Part shown: piece by piece, positions 45,555 to 54,868 of the stretch
How the letters are laid out: each line of letters starts with the position of its first letter
How positions within the stretch are numbered: position 1 is the first letter of the stretch
Source: Rubinisphaera margarita
Lineage (GTDB): Bacteria; Planctomycetota; Planctomycetia; Planctomycetales; Planctomycetaceae
Reading direction: 5' to 3'
Assembly: GCF_022267515.1 (NCBI RefSeq)
Contig: NZ_JAKFGB010000021.1
Coordinates: forward strand, 310,001 to 374,000
DNA: 64,000 nucleotides
Made by a program: the position numbers and the translations under genes
The notes under the pieces: generated by a model
Seen by the model: the letters and a program-made list of their open reading frames with translations, nothing else
What the model was told of the DNA's origin: nothing
The model's database searches: none

Positions 45555-48500
45555 TTACGCCACATACCGGCCGTCGTCGGTTTGGCGGGCCTGGCCGACT
45601 TCGACGAGGGTGTCGAGGAGTTCTTCGACGGTGTCGGCTTTTACGCGGCTGAAGCCTTTGGCCAGTTCGGCGGCCGTGCAGGCCGACGACTGGGAATGCA
45701 GAGCCGTGCGGATGGCGCCGATGCGTTCGGGGAGGGATTTCGGCCAGGTTGCTTTCTTGACTTTGGCCGGTTTCGCGGCGGCTGGCTCTGGGGCGTCCTC
45801 TTTGATGCCGAGTTTCTTCTGCGTCGCCTGCTGCCCCTGCGGGTTCTGGAACTCGGGGCGGAGCCAGCGAATGAGGCCCTGTTCTTCCTCGGCGGCTCGT
45901 TCGTGGTTGAGGGCGACGAGCTTTTCGAGAATCTCCTCGTCGGTCAACTCCGGTGACCAGCCGTACGCCTCGAAGACGGCGGCATCGAGATCGTCGTGAA
46001 TCTGCTTCAGGACCGAGACCAGCCCCTGCTCGTGAATCGTCTTCTCCTTGTCGGAAAGCGGCTCCCCGGCCCGGAGCTTTTCGAGCACGTTGTACATCCC
46101 GGTCATCGTCAACTTCGGATGCAATTCCTGCTGCCGCTTCCGATGAGCATCAAGCTGTTCGCCGAGTTCGCGGATGCGCTGCTTGAGGTCTTCGGTGGGG
46201 GTGGGGAAGGGGAATGTCTCGAAGCAACGAGTCTTGTTGTACCTTGGATCGTTTCCGACGCCAAGGCGCCCACCTGTCGCGAGAGCCCAGGCTACATGAA
46301 TACGGCTTGAAAGCACCCCCAGGAAATAGGCGTCATCAAGGCCAATATTGATTAGCGCGTTATCCGGTCTAATGTCGCCAGAAAGGAAAACAAAGAAACG
46401 GTGTTTGGCAGTCTCCGCCGTGCTGATGAACCGAGGCAGGCCCGAAAGCATCTCTCGCATCTGCACATTCGTGGCCCCGAAAAGCCACCAATTTCGCTTA
46501 CGATACTCCATGCGATTATTGTCGCGTTCAGGCTTTACGTGGTCATAAACGTGCTGATAGATCGATGGAAACTGTTCGCGGACTTCCTGTTCGCTCATTC
46601 CATGAAGATCTATGACAAGAACATCTCTGCTCGACTGCGTAAGATCTCTTCCATTTCTGTACGGAACAACGACGGAAGCCATTGAGGGATTATGATCGAG
46701 TCCAAGCTGACTCGCCTTGTCTCTGCTTACGATGAATCCCGCTCCGTGAAGCTTAACTCCTGTGTTGCTTATTCGGGCATTTCCTCGTAAGGGCTTGGAT
46801 GTGGCAACAGCAGCGCCCATTTTTAGGTCTGGATGGATTTGACCTTCACTCTCACGCAGGATGGATGATCCGCTTCGGTCAAAATGCCGTAGTACGCCGG
46901 TCGCCGCACCTTGAACTCCGACTGTCATTGCGATCCGCACGTCGGCTCCATCAGCGCCGTCGACCCACGGATGGTCTGGGATCGCAAAGCCAAGCGATAA
47001 TCTTTGAGAGTCTTGCAGGTAGCGTTCGACAACCTTCCTGTTTTGGGATTGGCTGATGCTGTTGGTAGTAATCAATCCGAACCGTTCGCTGTCCTCAGAA
47101 GAGACAGCCTTTGCTGCTTTCTCCCACCAGTACATCACGTAGTCCGAAGAACTGGGTACTAACTCGTATGTTGAACGAAGCGCGTCTGTATAACCGTCTC
47201 CTAAGGTGAGACGCATCACGAAATTTCCCACGAACGGCGGGTTCCCCACAATATAATCCGCTTTCGGCCATTCCGCTTTTCTCGGGTTGATGTACCGTAG
47301 ATCCTGGACGCGGGCGGTTTCGTCGGGGATCTCTTCTCCCGTGACCGGGGAGGTTTTCATCGTCCGGCCGTCCCAGCGGGTGACCGGTTCGCCGTTTTCG
47401 TCGACGACCGGTTCGATGGCGTCCCAGTCGAGGACGGCGTCGCGGTTTTCGATGTTGTCGAACTTGCGGATGATCGGCTCTTTGATGTCCTGATCGCCCC
47501 GGGTGCGGAAGTGCCATTGCAGATAGCCGATCCAGAGGACCAGATCGGTAATGGCCGCTGCCCGGGGATTGATTTCGATGCCGAGGAACTGGTGCGGATC
47601 GACGGTGGCGATCTCCATCCCGCCGTATTGCGGGTCGAACTCCTTCATCGCGTTGAGGACTTCCCCTTCGAGCCGCTTCATCAACTCCAGCGACACGTAC
47701 AGAAAGTTTCCGGAACCGCAGGCCGGATCGAGCACGCGGACGTTGCACAGGTGCTGATGGAAATCGCGGAGCACCTTGACCGCTTCTTTGGTCTTTCCGG
47801 TGTCATCGAGCTGGGCGGCGGTGGCGTAGGCGGTTTCCCATTCGGCCCGCAGCGGTTCGATGATCGTCGGCATGACGAGCCGCTCGACATAGGCACGCGG
47901 CGTGTAATGGGCTCCCAGCTTGTGCCGTTCGACGGGATCGAGAGCGCGTTCGAGCAGGGTGCCGAAGATGGCGGGCTCGACTTCGTTCCATTGGGCCTCA
48001 GCCGCTTCGATGAGCAATTCGAGTTGATCCGGCGTCAGCGGGATGGCGGAGCAGTCTTTGAACAGGGTGCCGTTGAACTGTTTGATCTTCCTGCGGAGGA
48101 TCGGCGAGAAGCCCCCGGCGTCCATGGTCTGCCAGAGGGTTTCGATCATCGGCACGAAGTTCTCGACTTCGTCGCGGAGGCTGATGAGCAGATCGGTAAA
48201 GGCATGATCGGGCAGCAGGCCGACATCCTCGGCGAACATCGTGAACAGACACCGCATCAGGAACTGTGCGACATGCTCGGGCGTGTCTTTGCCTTCGAGC
48301 AGCCGGGCGAGTTTCGCGAGCTTCGCGGCCAGATCGCGGGTGACTTTGGCCGACTTGCGGGAGGGATCGAGCTGGAGCGGATCGGTCCAGATGGCCCGCA
48401 GCAGGTCCTGGACGTCGTCCTTTTCGAGATCCTGCAGCTGAATGCGAAAGCTGGCCGGATTGGGGAACGCGATGTAGTTCTTGCCGGACTGCGTGAAGTC

Positions 48501-48971
48501 GGCATACAGGTCGATGCAGTAGCCGACATCGACCACGATGAGGAAGGGGGGCCACTCATCGGGAATGGCTTCGGCATAGCGTTTGGCCTGGTTGAAGGCT
48601 TTCCGCATCGCCTTCTGCCAGTCGGGAGTCCCCCGAGTTGCCATCCCTTTGCGGAGTTTCTTTTCCTTCGTCTTCTTCGCCAGTGCGTCAGACTTTTCGA
48701 GTGCCTTCTTGTGAACACCTTGTTTGGACTCAAGGATGAATCGTCCCTTGTAGTAGAGATCGATCCGCCCTTGGCTGGTCGTCAGACCATCGTCTCTGAA
48801 TTCGACTGGCTTCTCGAATACGTAATGATCGCTCGTGTGGTCAGCGGTGCCGATTGACGGCTTCTCGACGCCAAGCAGCTCACAGAGTTCATTGAGGAAG
48901 GTTTGCGAGTTGGCCATCTCGGCCCCGCCGGAGTCTTTCCAGCGGCTGATGAATTCCCTGGCGTCGGTCAT
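45555..48971 (-). CDS. MmeI-like type IIL restriction-modification enzyme (single-chain nuclease-methyltransferase)
   Basis: Encodes 1138 residues. The N terminus has a D-x9-E-x-K nuclease motif, D71 to E81 and K83 (GRIDLYYKGRFILESKQG), the same spacing as in MmeI. A helical spacer (about 150-390) is followed by an adenine methyltransferase domain with motif I DPACGSGNFLYVSL and motif IV NPPFVG near residue 580. A target-recognition region (about 620-880) precedes a C-terminal helical domain. In this family one polypeptide methylates one strand and cuts about 20 bases away. DISARM's DrmMI methylase is related, but no other DISARM genes are nearby and the nuclease motif is intact. Cargo of the tRNA-Asn element. 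Confidence 0.9.
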   Translation of the reverse strand: MTDAREFISRWKDSGGAEMANSQTFLNELCELLGVEKPSIGTADHTSDHYVFEKPVEFRDDGLTTSQGRIDLYYKGRFILESKQGVHKKALEKSDALAKKTKEKKLRKGMATRGTPDWQKAMRKAFNQAKRYAEAIPDEWPPFLIVVDVGYCIDLYADFTQSGKNYIAFPNPASFRIQLQDLEKDDVQDLLRAIWTDPLQLDPSRKSAKVTRDLAAKLAKLARLLEGKDTPEHVAQFLMRCLFTMFAEDVGLLPDHAFTDLLISLRDEVENFVPMIETLWQTMDAGGFSPILRRKIKQFNGTLFKDCSAIPLTPDQLELLIEAAEAQWNEVEPAIFGTLLERALDPVERHKLGAHYTPRAYVERLVMPTIIEPLRAEWETAYATAAQLDDTGKTKEAVKVLRDFHQHLCNVRVLDPACGSGNFLYVSLELMKRLEGEVLNAMKEFDPQYGGMEIATVDPHQFLGIEINPRAAAITDLVLWIGYLQWHFRTRGDQDIKEPIIRKFDNIENRDAVLDWDAIEPVVDENGEPVTRWDGRTMKTSPVTGEEIPDETARVQDLRYINPRKAEWPKADYIVGNPPFVGNFVMRLTLGDGYTDALRSTYELVPSSSDYVMYWWEKAAKAVSSEDSERFGLITTNSISQSQNRKVVERYLQDSQRLSLGFAIPDHPWVDGADGADVRIAMTVGVQGAATGVLRHFDRSGSSILRESEGQIHPDLKMGAAVATSKPLRGNARISNTGVKLHGAGFIVSRDKASQLGLDHNPSMASVVVPYRNGRDLTQSSRDVLVIDLHGMSEQEVREQFPSIYQHVYDHVKPERDNNRMEYRKRNWWLFGATNVQMREMLSGLPRFISTAETAKHRFFVFLSGDIRPDNALINIGLDDAYFLGVLSSRIHVAWALATGGRLGVGNDPRYNKTRCFETFPFPTPTEDLKQRIRELGEQLDAHRKRQQELHPKLTMTGMYNVLEKLRAGEPLSDKEKTIHEQGLVSVLKQIHDDLDAAVFEAYGWSPELTDEEILEKLVALNHERAAEEEQGLIRWLRPEFQNPQGQQATQKKLGIKEDAPEPAAAKPAKVKKATWPKSLPERIGAIRTALHSQSSACTAAELAKGFSRVKADTVEELLDTLVEVGQARQTDDGRYVA

Positions 48972-49074
48972 GAGTGTCGTACGTTGTGTCTCTGCAGTGG
49001 ATGTCGTGATGGGTTCAGGTGATCAGGTCACTATAGCCGATGATCCGCCCACACTTCCACGCACCGAGCCGCGC

Positions 49075-49250
49075 TTACTTTGCCGCCCTCGCTTCCGACA
49101 CCACAAGAGCGAGAATGCGTTCCTTCAGTTCCATGGATAGATCGGGCCAGGCCGAGACCAGAACGGCGAGAGAAGCATCCCGTGCGTCGGCTTTTGCAGC
49201 GCGCGGTTCGGCGTTTTCGGGATGTCTAGGCCCTTTTGCCCATTGTTCGC
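49075..49250 (-). pseudogene. int: Stranded 3' end of the integrase gene (original C-terminal tail)
   Basis: Read on the minus strand from the attR core this gives REQWAKGPRHPENAEPRAAK and onward to ...RILALVVSEARAAK, then TAA at 49075. It has no start of its own. It is in the same phase relative to the att core as the integrase frame at attL, so excision would fuse the two to a 471-residue integrase. In the integrated state it is not translated as part of any gene I can see. Confidence 0.85.
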
Positions 49251-49269
49251 GTCCTACCGGGGGAGCTAA
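49245..49269 (+). repeat. attR: copy of the tRNA-Asn 3' end
   Basis: GTTCGCGTCCTACCGGGGGA and five more bases repeat the tRNA 3' segment at 42031-42055 with one mismatch. It marks the right boundary of the element. Confidence 0.93.
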
Positions 49270-49642
49270 ACCATACGGGTACGAACTCATTGTACCCCGG
49301 AGTTAACGAAACGCCGAACGAGAGATCGTCCGGCGTTTTCGCGTGGTATAGGCCTATTTTGTAGCACTGCGGCTCGCTGGCGGAATGGTGAGAGTCGGCT
49401 TGGGAGACTCTCGGGGGTTCTCGCTCGCCCGGGCTTTGCCTCGCTCTCGCCGAGACTCTCGAACTCTCTCTGCTACCGCGTCTCTCCGGTTAACGCTTCC
49501 GTCCGGAAAGGTGCCCCGAAACGTTTGAACTCAAGCGGCTCTCCGGGCAGAATGGCGTGTGTGGAATTGTCCACCAGTTCCCTTGGCTTTTCCCTTCTTG
49601 TGCCTCACCCCTCGAAGTTCACCCGGAAGACAATCCGCTGCG
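49270..49642. other. Intergenic: flank of attR, terminator and short repeats
   Basis: Probably the original downstream flank of tRNA-Asn. It contains the terminator hairpin at 49309-49341 and a segment at 49390-49461 where GAGACTCTCG is repeated directly (49404-49413, 49452-49461) around a CTCG-rich centre. No gene is evident. Confidence 0.5.
49309..49341 (+). terminator. Hairpin, probable ancestral terminator of tRNA-Asn
   Basis: AAACGCCG (49309-49316) pairs with CGGCGTTT (49331-49338), followed by T and C. It lies 40 bases after attR, which is where the tRNA terminator would be in the element-free chromosome. Confidence 0.55.
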
Positions 49643-50488
49643 ATGACGACAAATGCTGCGTATGCAGACCGATGCCTGCTGGAACTCGTCCAGCATGTTT
49701 TCGAACATCGATCCGGCTTACTGCCTCCCCTACATTACGGCGAACTCGCGCAACGAATTGGTCGCGTTCGCCCCGATGGCTCGGGGGTTGGGATCGGCAT
49801 GGGAGATGTCCTCGGAACGATGGGCCGTAAGCTCGACATCTTGTCTGGTGAATGGGGAGAAATTCCACATATCCAGAGCCTCGTTGTCAGTAAGCATGGG
49901 CCTAATAAGGGCGTACCCGACGACGGCATTACTAGTATCTGGCCAGACTATGATCAATTGACGATCGCAGAGAAACGACACAAGGCACAAATCGAATACC
50001 AGAGGATCGGGGAGTTCGGAAGTCGCTGGAATGACGTCTTGCAGGCGATGGAACTGAGCCTCCCGCGGCCCACGGGAGACGAAGTCCCGCAAGGCCGCGG
50101 GGAATCCGAGTACCATCGTCGTTTGAAGGAATTCGTGTGTGCCAATCCCGAGGTCGTCGGTCTTACCGCGAACGCGGTCGGAATTATTGAGTATCCCCTG
50201 CCGACCCTCGATGCGGTAGACGTCCTTTTCAAGACGGAAGGAGGATGCGTAGCAATCGAAGTGAAATCGGCTGTTTCTGATAGATACAAAAAAGATTACG
50301 AGCGAGGAATCTTTCAGGTCGTGAAATACCGATCGCTCCTCACCGCCATGTCGAAAGTTACCGGCTACAGCATCACGGGCAACATCGATGCGCTGCTCGT
50401 TCTTGAGGGACACCTTCCAGATTGTTACCGTCCCCTCGCCAATACGCTGGAAGTTTCCCTTCTGGAGAATGTAAAGGTGGAATCGTGA
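49643..50488 (+). CDS. PD-(D/E)XK nuclease-like protein of unknown system
   Basis: Encodes 281 residues from ATG 49643; upstream codons in frame look non-coding. Residues 1-70 resemble a small DNA-binding or helical domain (LHYGELAQRIG). The C-terminal part has a nuclease-like core: D193, then E206-V-K208 in GGCVAIEVKSAVSD, and a Q/K helix motif in RGIFQVVKYRSLL. This is the D-x12-E-x-K order of PD-(D/E)XK enzymes. No methyltransferase follows immediately, so it may be a solitary defence nuclease or partner of the unrecognised gene downstream. Foreign, more AT-rich composition is apparent. Confidence 0.75.
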   Translation: MTTNAAYADRCLLELVQHVFEHRSGLLPPLHYGELAQRIGRVRPDGSGVGIGMGDVLGTMGRKLDILSGEWGEIPHIQSLVVSKHGPNKGVPDDGITSIWPDYDQLTIAEKRHKAQIEYQRIGEFGSRWNDVLQAMELSLPRPTGDEVPQGRGESEYHRRLKEFVCANPEVVGLTANAVGIIEYPLPTLDAVDVLFKTEGGCVAIEVKSAVSDRYKKDYERGIFQVVKYRSLLTAMSKVTGYSITGNIDALLVLEGHLPDCYRPLANTLEVSLLENVKVES

Positions 50489-50689
50489 GGGACAATTGCT
50501 GACCTTTGATAAGGTCGCGAATTACGATGAGTGATGTTTTAAGATTTATCTCCTGCACGGCAGCTTCGATGACAGTTTCAGATATCGCCGGCAATTGTGA
50601 AGAGTCTGTGGCGGCTACGAGACGCACGATGAACGTAGTATTTTGGTGAGGCAATCAGCAAAAGTGTCCGTTAAGGAGATCGTCGATCC

Positions 50690-51817
50690 ATGAATCATCC
50701 ACGCCGAGTACCGGTACTTTGTGGTGGTGACGAGTTTCACCCCGAGCACTTCCGTGCGGAGTTTCCCCGCCTGATTGTGGATACCAACGACGCCGATCCT
50801 GAATGGACGAGCACGATACTGGCAGCGTTAAGAGATTTCGATTTTGAAAATGACGCACATTGCGAGCCGAACGTGCAGAAGTACTACAAACTCATTCGGA
50901 TGCATGGGCCCTACGAGGTGTACGCAGCCGTTCATGCACTTGCGATGAGTTCACCAGAATGGGCTTTGAGAGAGCTATATCTCTGGTGCCATCTCGGGGA
51001 CTTCCTTTTCTCGCAGCTCTCCGATGCAGGTCTTCGTCGCTTCTTGCCTTTCAATAATCTCTCAATCATGCCTGCAGTTGATCAATTCGGACGTGGGATT
51101 TTCGTTCTGCGATTTCACTCGATGAGAGAGATAAGAATATACGGGAGGACTTTCTATCAGCCCGAGCATTCGCCGGTGATTACCGTGCGCGGAAGAAGTT
51201 TCCAACTCGTGTTGAATGGGCATACGATCGATAGCATTCACGAGCGATTATACCCCACGTGGACAACGTACGGAACGTCCGGTGATGCATTCACATTCTA
51301 TGCCCGCCGGCGTTATTTTGAGATCAGTACAATACGCGACAATTATAATCCCCGAAAACGAAGGGATGCTGTTGTGCTGTACGATAGAACCTGGTGGGAG
51401 AATGAGAGGCTTCACCGGATTATTCCATCAACTATTTTTGCGAGCATGATCGCGGGATCTCAGATGACGCCCGATGATTGCGTTAAACAAGGCTATTGTC
51501 CAATTGATCTGAAAGGGGAGTACGCCACAACGCGAACATTTTTAGCCGTCGGTTTTGCCGCTACTGACGAATACGAATCTATCACGAATGCACCGCTTGC
51601 CAACGATAAGAGGGAGAGTTTAATCCAGGCAGCTGAATCGCGAGCGGCAAACGAGTACTTGAAATCGATTGCGCAAGGGCGGAGGAAAGAAAGTGTCGAG
51701 GGGATCAACTCGCCACGAATCCCTCAGAGGGCCGAGGCCCTTCGATATCGGCAGGACAGCATCGGCGATGTGGTAAAGACCATCAACGATCCGATCTATT
51801 ACGAGTGGTGGGAATAA
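50690..51817 (+). CDS. Unrecognised 375-residue protein
   Basis: A full frame from ATG 50690 with an AAGGAG site just upstream. I do not recognise a family. It is soluble, rich in aromatic residues and arginine (RIYGRTFYQPEHSP, YARRRYFEISTIRDNY), with a central region of beta character (FVLRFHSMREIRIYG, VITVRGRSFQLVLNG). The C-terminal third is helical and charged. It lies 200 bases after the nuclease-like gene on the same strand, and tail-to-tail with a decayed hsdR. Composition suggests recent transfer. Its place in a cluster of RM and SIR2 genes makes a defence role plausible, without direct evidence. Confidence 0.75.
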   Translation: MNHPRRVPVLCGGDEFHPEHFRAEFPRLIVDTNDADPEWTSTILAALRDFDFENDAHCEPNVQKYYKLIRMHGPYEVYAAVHALAMSSPEWALRELYLWCHLGDFLFSQLSDAGLRRFLPFNNLSIMPAVDQFGRGIFVLRFHSMREIRIYGRTFYQPEHSPVITVRGRSFQLVLNGHTIDSIHERLYPTWTTYGTSGDAFTFYARRRYFEISTIRDNYNPRKRRDAVVLYDRTWWENERLHRIIPSTIFASMIAGSQMTPDDCVKQGYCPIDLKGEYATTRTFLAVGFAATDEYESITNAPLANDKRESLIQAAESRAANEYLKSIAQGRRKESVEGINSPRIPQRAEALRYRQDSIGDVVKTINDPIYYEWWE

Positions 51818-51829
51818 TCCGGTCATTCA

Positions 51830-52760
51830 TGAAGTCATGAGACGCGAATATAAGGGGCGTATCCTTGCATGAATCCGTACTGGCTGCGGTGAGCTTCGTC
51901 TGCAATCACGGTGAAGTATTAGCGGTCCGAAAGGACTGGATGCTCGGTCTCACTTCCGTCTGTCTTCAGCCGTAGCTTCTCAATTGTTGTGAAGATGACC
52001 TCGCCACCTTCTGTCTGCAGCAGGTCGCGAAGTTCGTCAACGGACTCCGCATGCTTGACATCACCAACTAGCGCCCAACCCGGCACGAACTGATCGTGGG
52101 GTTGATCGTCAAGGTCGGTGCGGTCCACCCGAATGAATTGAACCCGGTCTGCCGCCGTATTAGTCCGACCAGGTTTTCATGGAACATGCCACTCCGGCGT
52201 TGCAGTCCACATTCTATTCAGCGTCGTGATGCCGTCTGACATCACTGTGACGGCGTTAAATTCGAACACCTGCGGAATGTCGTGCCTGTAATGCGTAATC
52301 TGGTTCAGAGCGTCTTCGACGGTTGGCTGATCGCGGTACGGCTTCTTCAGTTTGAAAGGGCGAGTGGAAGACCATTGACGAAGCTGACCAGATCCGGCCG
52401 GCGATCATTGTGCCTGTGAATCGAGAGCTGACAGACAATCAGAAACTCGTTGTTGTCCGCGTTATCCCAGTCCATTGCATAATGGCGACGATGTTCAATC
52501 CGACCACTCTACTCGTAACTCGATACCCCGGGGCAGGTCTTTGTGGAACGCCAGGTTGCGGCGAAGCGAATCTGCCCCTCCCGGCCGGGAGAATCGTCGG
52601 ACCGCCTTTTCCAAGCTGGGCTCCGGCAGATCCGGATAACGAACCGTGAGCGTTCGCTGCAGTACGTTGCGCAGAACGACCTCGCTCTGGTCACGGTCTA
52701 GGTCGACTCCGTGGCAGTATGTATCCTCCCCGTAGAGCTGCTTCAGCCGTTATATCGTCG
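51830..52760 (-). pseudogene. hsdR: Decayed, truncated type I restriction subunit
   Basis: Read on the minus strand in pieces, this region gives HsdR landmarks in order: an N-terminal RDQSEVVLRN segment, MDWDNADNNEFLIVCQ, RPDLVSFVNGLPLA, a stretch DIPQVFEFNAVTVMSDGI with WTATPEWHVP, then VDRTDLDDQ, EGGEVIFTTIEK and the helicase motif II in VIADEAHRSQYGF. Frameshifts and an in-frame TAA right before YFTVIADEAH break it, and the motor and C-terminal parts are missing. No hsdM or hsdS was found. It is the remnant of an earlier type I system in the same locus. Confidence 0.85.
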
Positions 52761-52799
52761 TTAGTTCATATGTAGTTTCAGTTCGGTGGTTTGGCATGA

Positions 52800-54500
52800 C
52801 TACCTTCTTCGACGTCTCGTCCCGGCTGTATCAAGGTGGTCACCACAATGACCAACGACGAGAATCGGCTGGCCATTCGAGTTTGCCGCTTTCCCGAAGT
52901 AGACGCGGAGCCACTTGTTCTGGACGGGACCAAGTTTGAGGTGCGGCGTGATATCGACCCTCCCGCCATTGAAATCGACGCGTCGAGCTGCCGAGGCACT
53001 TGCGTCACGATTCGTCATCGATCCTTCTGTCATCGTCATTTCAAATCCGCCGGACCGTTCTCTGAATAAGTCGACAATGCGTCCTGACTCCGTCCCATCG
53101 CGATACAGCAAGTCGTGCATTGTCGTTGCTAGGTGCCACAACATTCGCACGACCTGCGGTATCTCACGCCTCAGGCTATTGAACTCAGCTCGATCGGCAG
53201 ATCGACGCGCATCATCCGTGAATGCGATACGGTCCGGAAAAAGAGTTTCGATTACGCCGATTGCATCTCCAATCGATTCGACAGGCAAACCGTGGTCAGC
53301 AATCAGCTGCAGCACATCCGTCAGTCGATTCGTGTCGGCTTCTGCTGATGCAGCGCGTTGTTCGGCATCCCGCCGGAGGAACTCCTCGGTTCGAATCGTG
53401 GTCTCTGACTGATCTGCTCGCTCGTTTGCCTCTTCGAGTTCAAGCTGCATGCGCTCGACGTCGGCCTCGAGTCGTTTCACTTCGTTGTTGCAGTACTCGA
53501 CGAACTCACTGTCCTGGCCGCTTTCCCGCGCCTGCTGGATGACACGGTCAATTTCAGCTCGCCGTTCCAGTTGCTCGATATCAGCAATTGACCCGACGGA
53601 ATGTAGAGCGGATGCCGTGAACCGGCGGGCTAATGCCTCCACAATGAGATCCCGGACGACATTCTGCCCGATAGAATCGACGTCTCGATCCAGGAAGAAC
53701 CGATGCCGACGGTAGTCGTGGAGAGCATCCAGTCGAAGACCGGGCATGTACACTCGCGCCATCCCGTGCGTACAGCGGTAAGCTTCCGGGATCATCCATT
53801 CCAGCTCTTCGTTCAGTTCGCGAGCAGGGGCGTCATACACGACCGCAATTCCCGCGAGGAGCCTTGCCAACTCGCCAGGATTGAGCACAGGTCGTTCGGT
53901 AATCCGGCTCGCCCGAATGAGTACGATGGGGCACTGTCGGTTCGCGTCCGCCAGTTGGTCCCGGAATGTGGCTCCGCCGCCGATATCAAGCTGGCGAGGA
54001 GTCGTCGATAACAGTGTCGTTCCCAAGCATGCGGAATACACGTCGAGAAGCTTCAAAACGATGCCGGGAGCGGAAGATGGCGGCGCATCAGGTTCCTCAC
54101 CAATGAATCCGGGAATGATCCAGTGGTGGTTGGAGATCGCGAATTCCAAACTACCGTCGTCCTGAAGCGCAATTCCGATACTCGTTTGCCAGCGGCGTGA
54201 CTGGGGAAACTGGCCGCACGAGTGAGTCAGGCACAGAGCCCAGAACTGTGGACTGCTTTCGGTTCCGGAGCCAATGAAACGGCGTGTCTCCACAAGTGTG
54301 CCCTGACCACCGGGTGGCGCCCATTGTCCCCCGGTGAAAAGCCAGGAGCCCCGATTGTACGCATCATTCCTTTCAACTCGGTTTCCGATCCAGAATCGGA
54401 TCTCACGGACGACATCTCCCCAGTCGATTGTCGTATTCGCCGCCGGTCGAAGGATGAAGCGTGTGCGGTAATGAAGGGTTGCGTTCGCGGGTAAATTCAT
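52800..54500 (-). CDS. Unrecognised 566-residue protein with a central coiled coil
   Basis: Encodes 566 residues from ATG 54500, overlapping (ATGA) the end of a small broken frame upstream. The N-terminal ~290 residues are globular (DWGDVVREIRFWIGNRV; GSWLFTGGQWAP). A long coiled coil at about 300-400 (YCNNEVKRLEADVERMQLEL) precedes a helical part. The C-terminal ~50 residues, with WLRVYFGKAAN and ILVVGHCGDHLDT, look like a compact beta module. I know no family for it. Coiled coil plus a small terminal module fits a sensor or effector, which is conjecture from context. Confidence 0.75.
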   Translation of the reverse strand: MNLPANATLHYRTRFILRPAANTTIDWGDVVREIRFWIGNRVERNDAYNRGSWLFTGGQWAPPGGQGTLVETRRFIGSGTESSPQFWALCLTHSCGQFPQSRRWQTSIGIALQDDGSLEFAISNHHWIIPGFIGEEPDAPPSSAPGIVLKLLDVYSACLGTTLLSTTPRQLDIGGGATFRDQLADANRQCPIVLIRASRITERPVLNPGELARLLAGIAVVYDAPARELNEELEWMIPEAYRCTHGMARVYMPGLRLDALHDYRRHRFFLDRDVDSIGQNVVRDLIVEALARRFTASALHSVGSIADIEQLERRAEIDRVIQQARESGQDSEFVEYCNNEVKRLEADVERMQLELEEANERADQSETTIRTEEFLRRDAEQRAASAEADTNRLTDVLQLIADHGLPVESIGDAIGVIETLFPDRIAFTDDARRSADRAEFNSLRREIPQVVRMLWHLATTMHDLLYRDGTESGRIVDLFRERSGGFEMTMTEGSMTNRDASASAARRVDFNGGRVDITPHLKLGPVQNKWLRVYFGKAANSNGQPILVVGHCGDHLDTAGTRRRRR

Positions 54501-54819
54501 TGGTTTGCTCCGATTGGGGCGCTCCTCCAGGCAATCTTCTGGCCATGGGTTTCATAGGCCTGATTGAGCAGTTCTTGTTCGGTGAGATTGGGTTCGAACA
54601 GCGTGCGTTCAGTGTTGGTGATCCTCAGGAGCCGGCATTCTGTGGTCTCATGGTTTTCAAAGCTTCCATCTGCCAGATTGTGGCAAATGGAATGTAGCAG
54701 ATGTGAACGTGGCGCCGAATCAGAACAGATCAGTGGCAGTTGAAGGGCTCATTTTCCGTACATATGGATGCGACGCAGCGTCTGACCCAAACATCGGGTA
54801 CCCAGCGTTCTTCTTGCAT
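54497..54819 (-). pseudogene. Small ORF with a frameshift, upstream partner of the 566-residue protein
   Basis: A frame from ATG 54819 runs 29 residues (MQEERWVPDVWVRRC...) to TGA at 54730. An overlapping frame with no start of its own then continues from about 54735 to TGA 54497 with protein-like text (SHLLHSICHNLADGSFENH, TLFEPNLTEQELLNQAYETH), ending in an ATGA overlap with the next gene. Joined by one frame change they would give a protein of about 105 residues. Either a frameshifted gene or a sequencing or programmed shift is possible. Confidence 0.4.
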
Positions 54820-54868
54820 TAGCCAACGATTCGAGCCTCGCAACTAGTCGCGCCAAGTGGAAAAATGC

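Noticed and set aside
47511..48857. 448-residue plus-strand frame
   Set aside because: Antisense to the MmeI-like enzyme, whose nuclease and methylase motifs are on the minus strand.
45555..48971. DISARM methylase DrmMI
   Set aside because: Similar fold, but no DrmA, DrmB or other DISARM genes nearby and the nuclease motif is intact, so a stand-alone MmeI-like RM is better.
49075..49290. Independent 71-residue gene at attR
   Set aside because: The apparent start codon is outside the element, and the frame is the displaced integrase tail joined in phase through the att core.
51919..52128. Stand-alone 69-residue gene
   Set aside because: Its text (VDRTDLDDQ, GGEVIFTTIEK) is an internal HsdR segment; part of the pseudogene.
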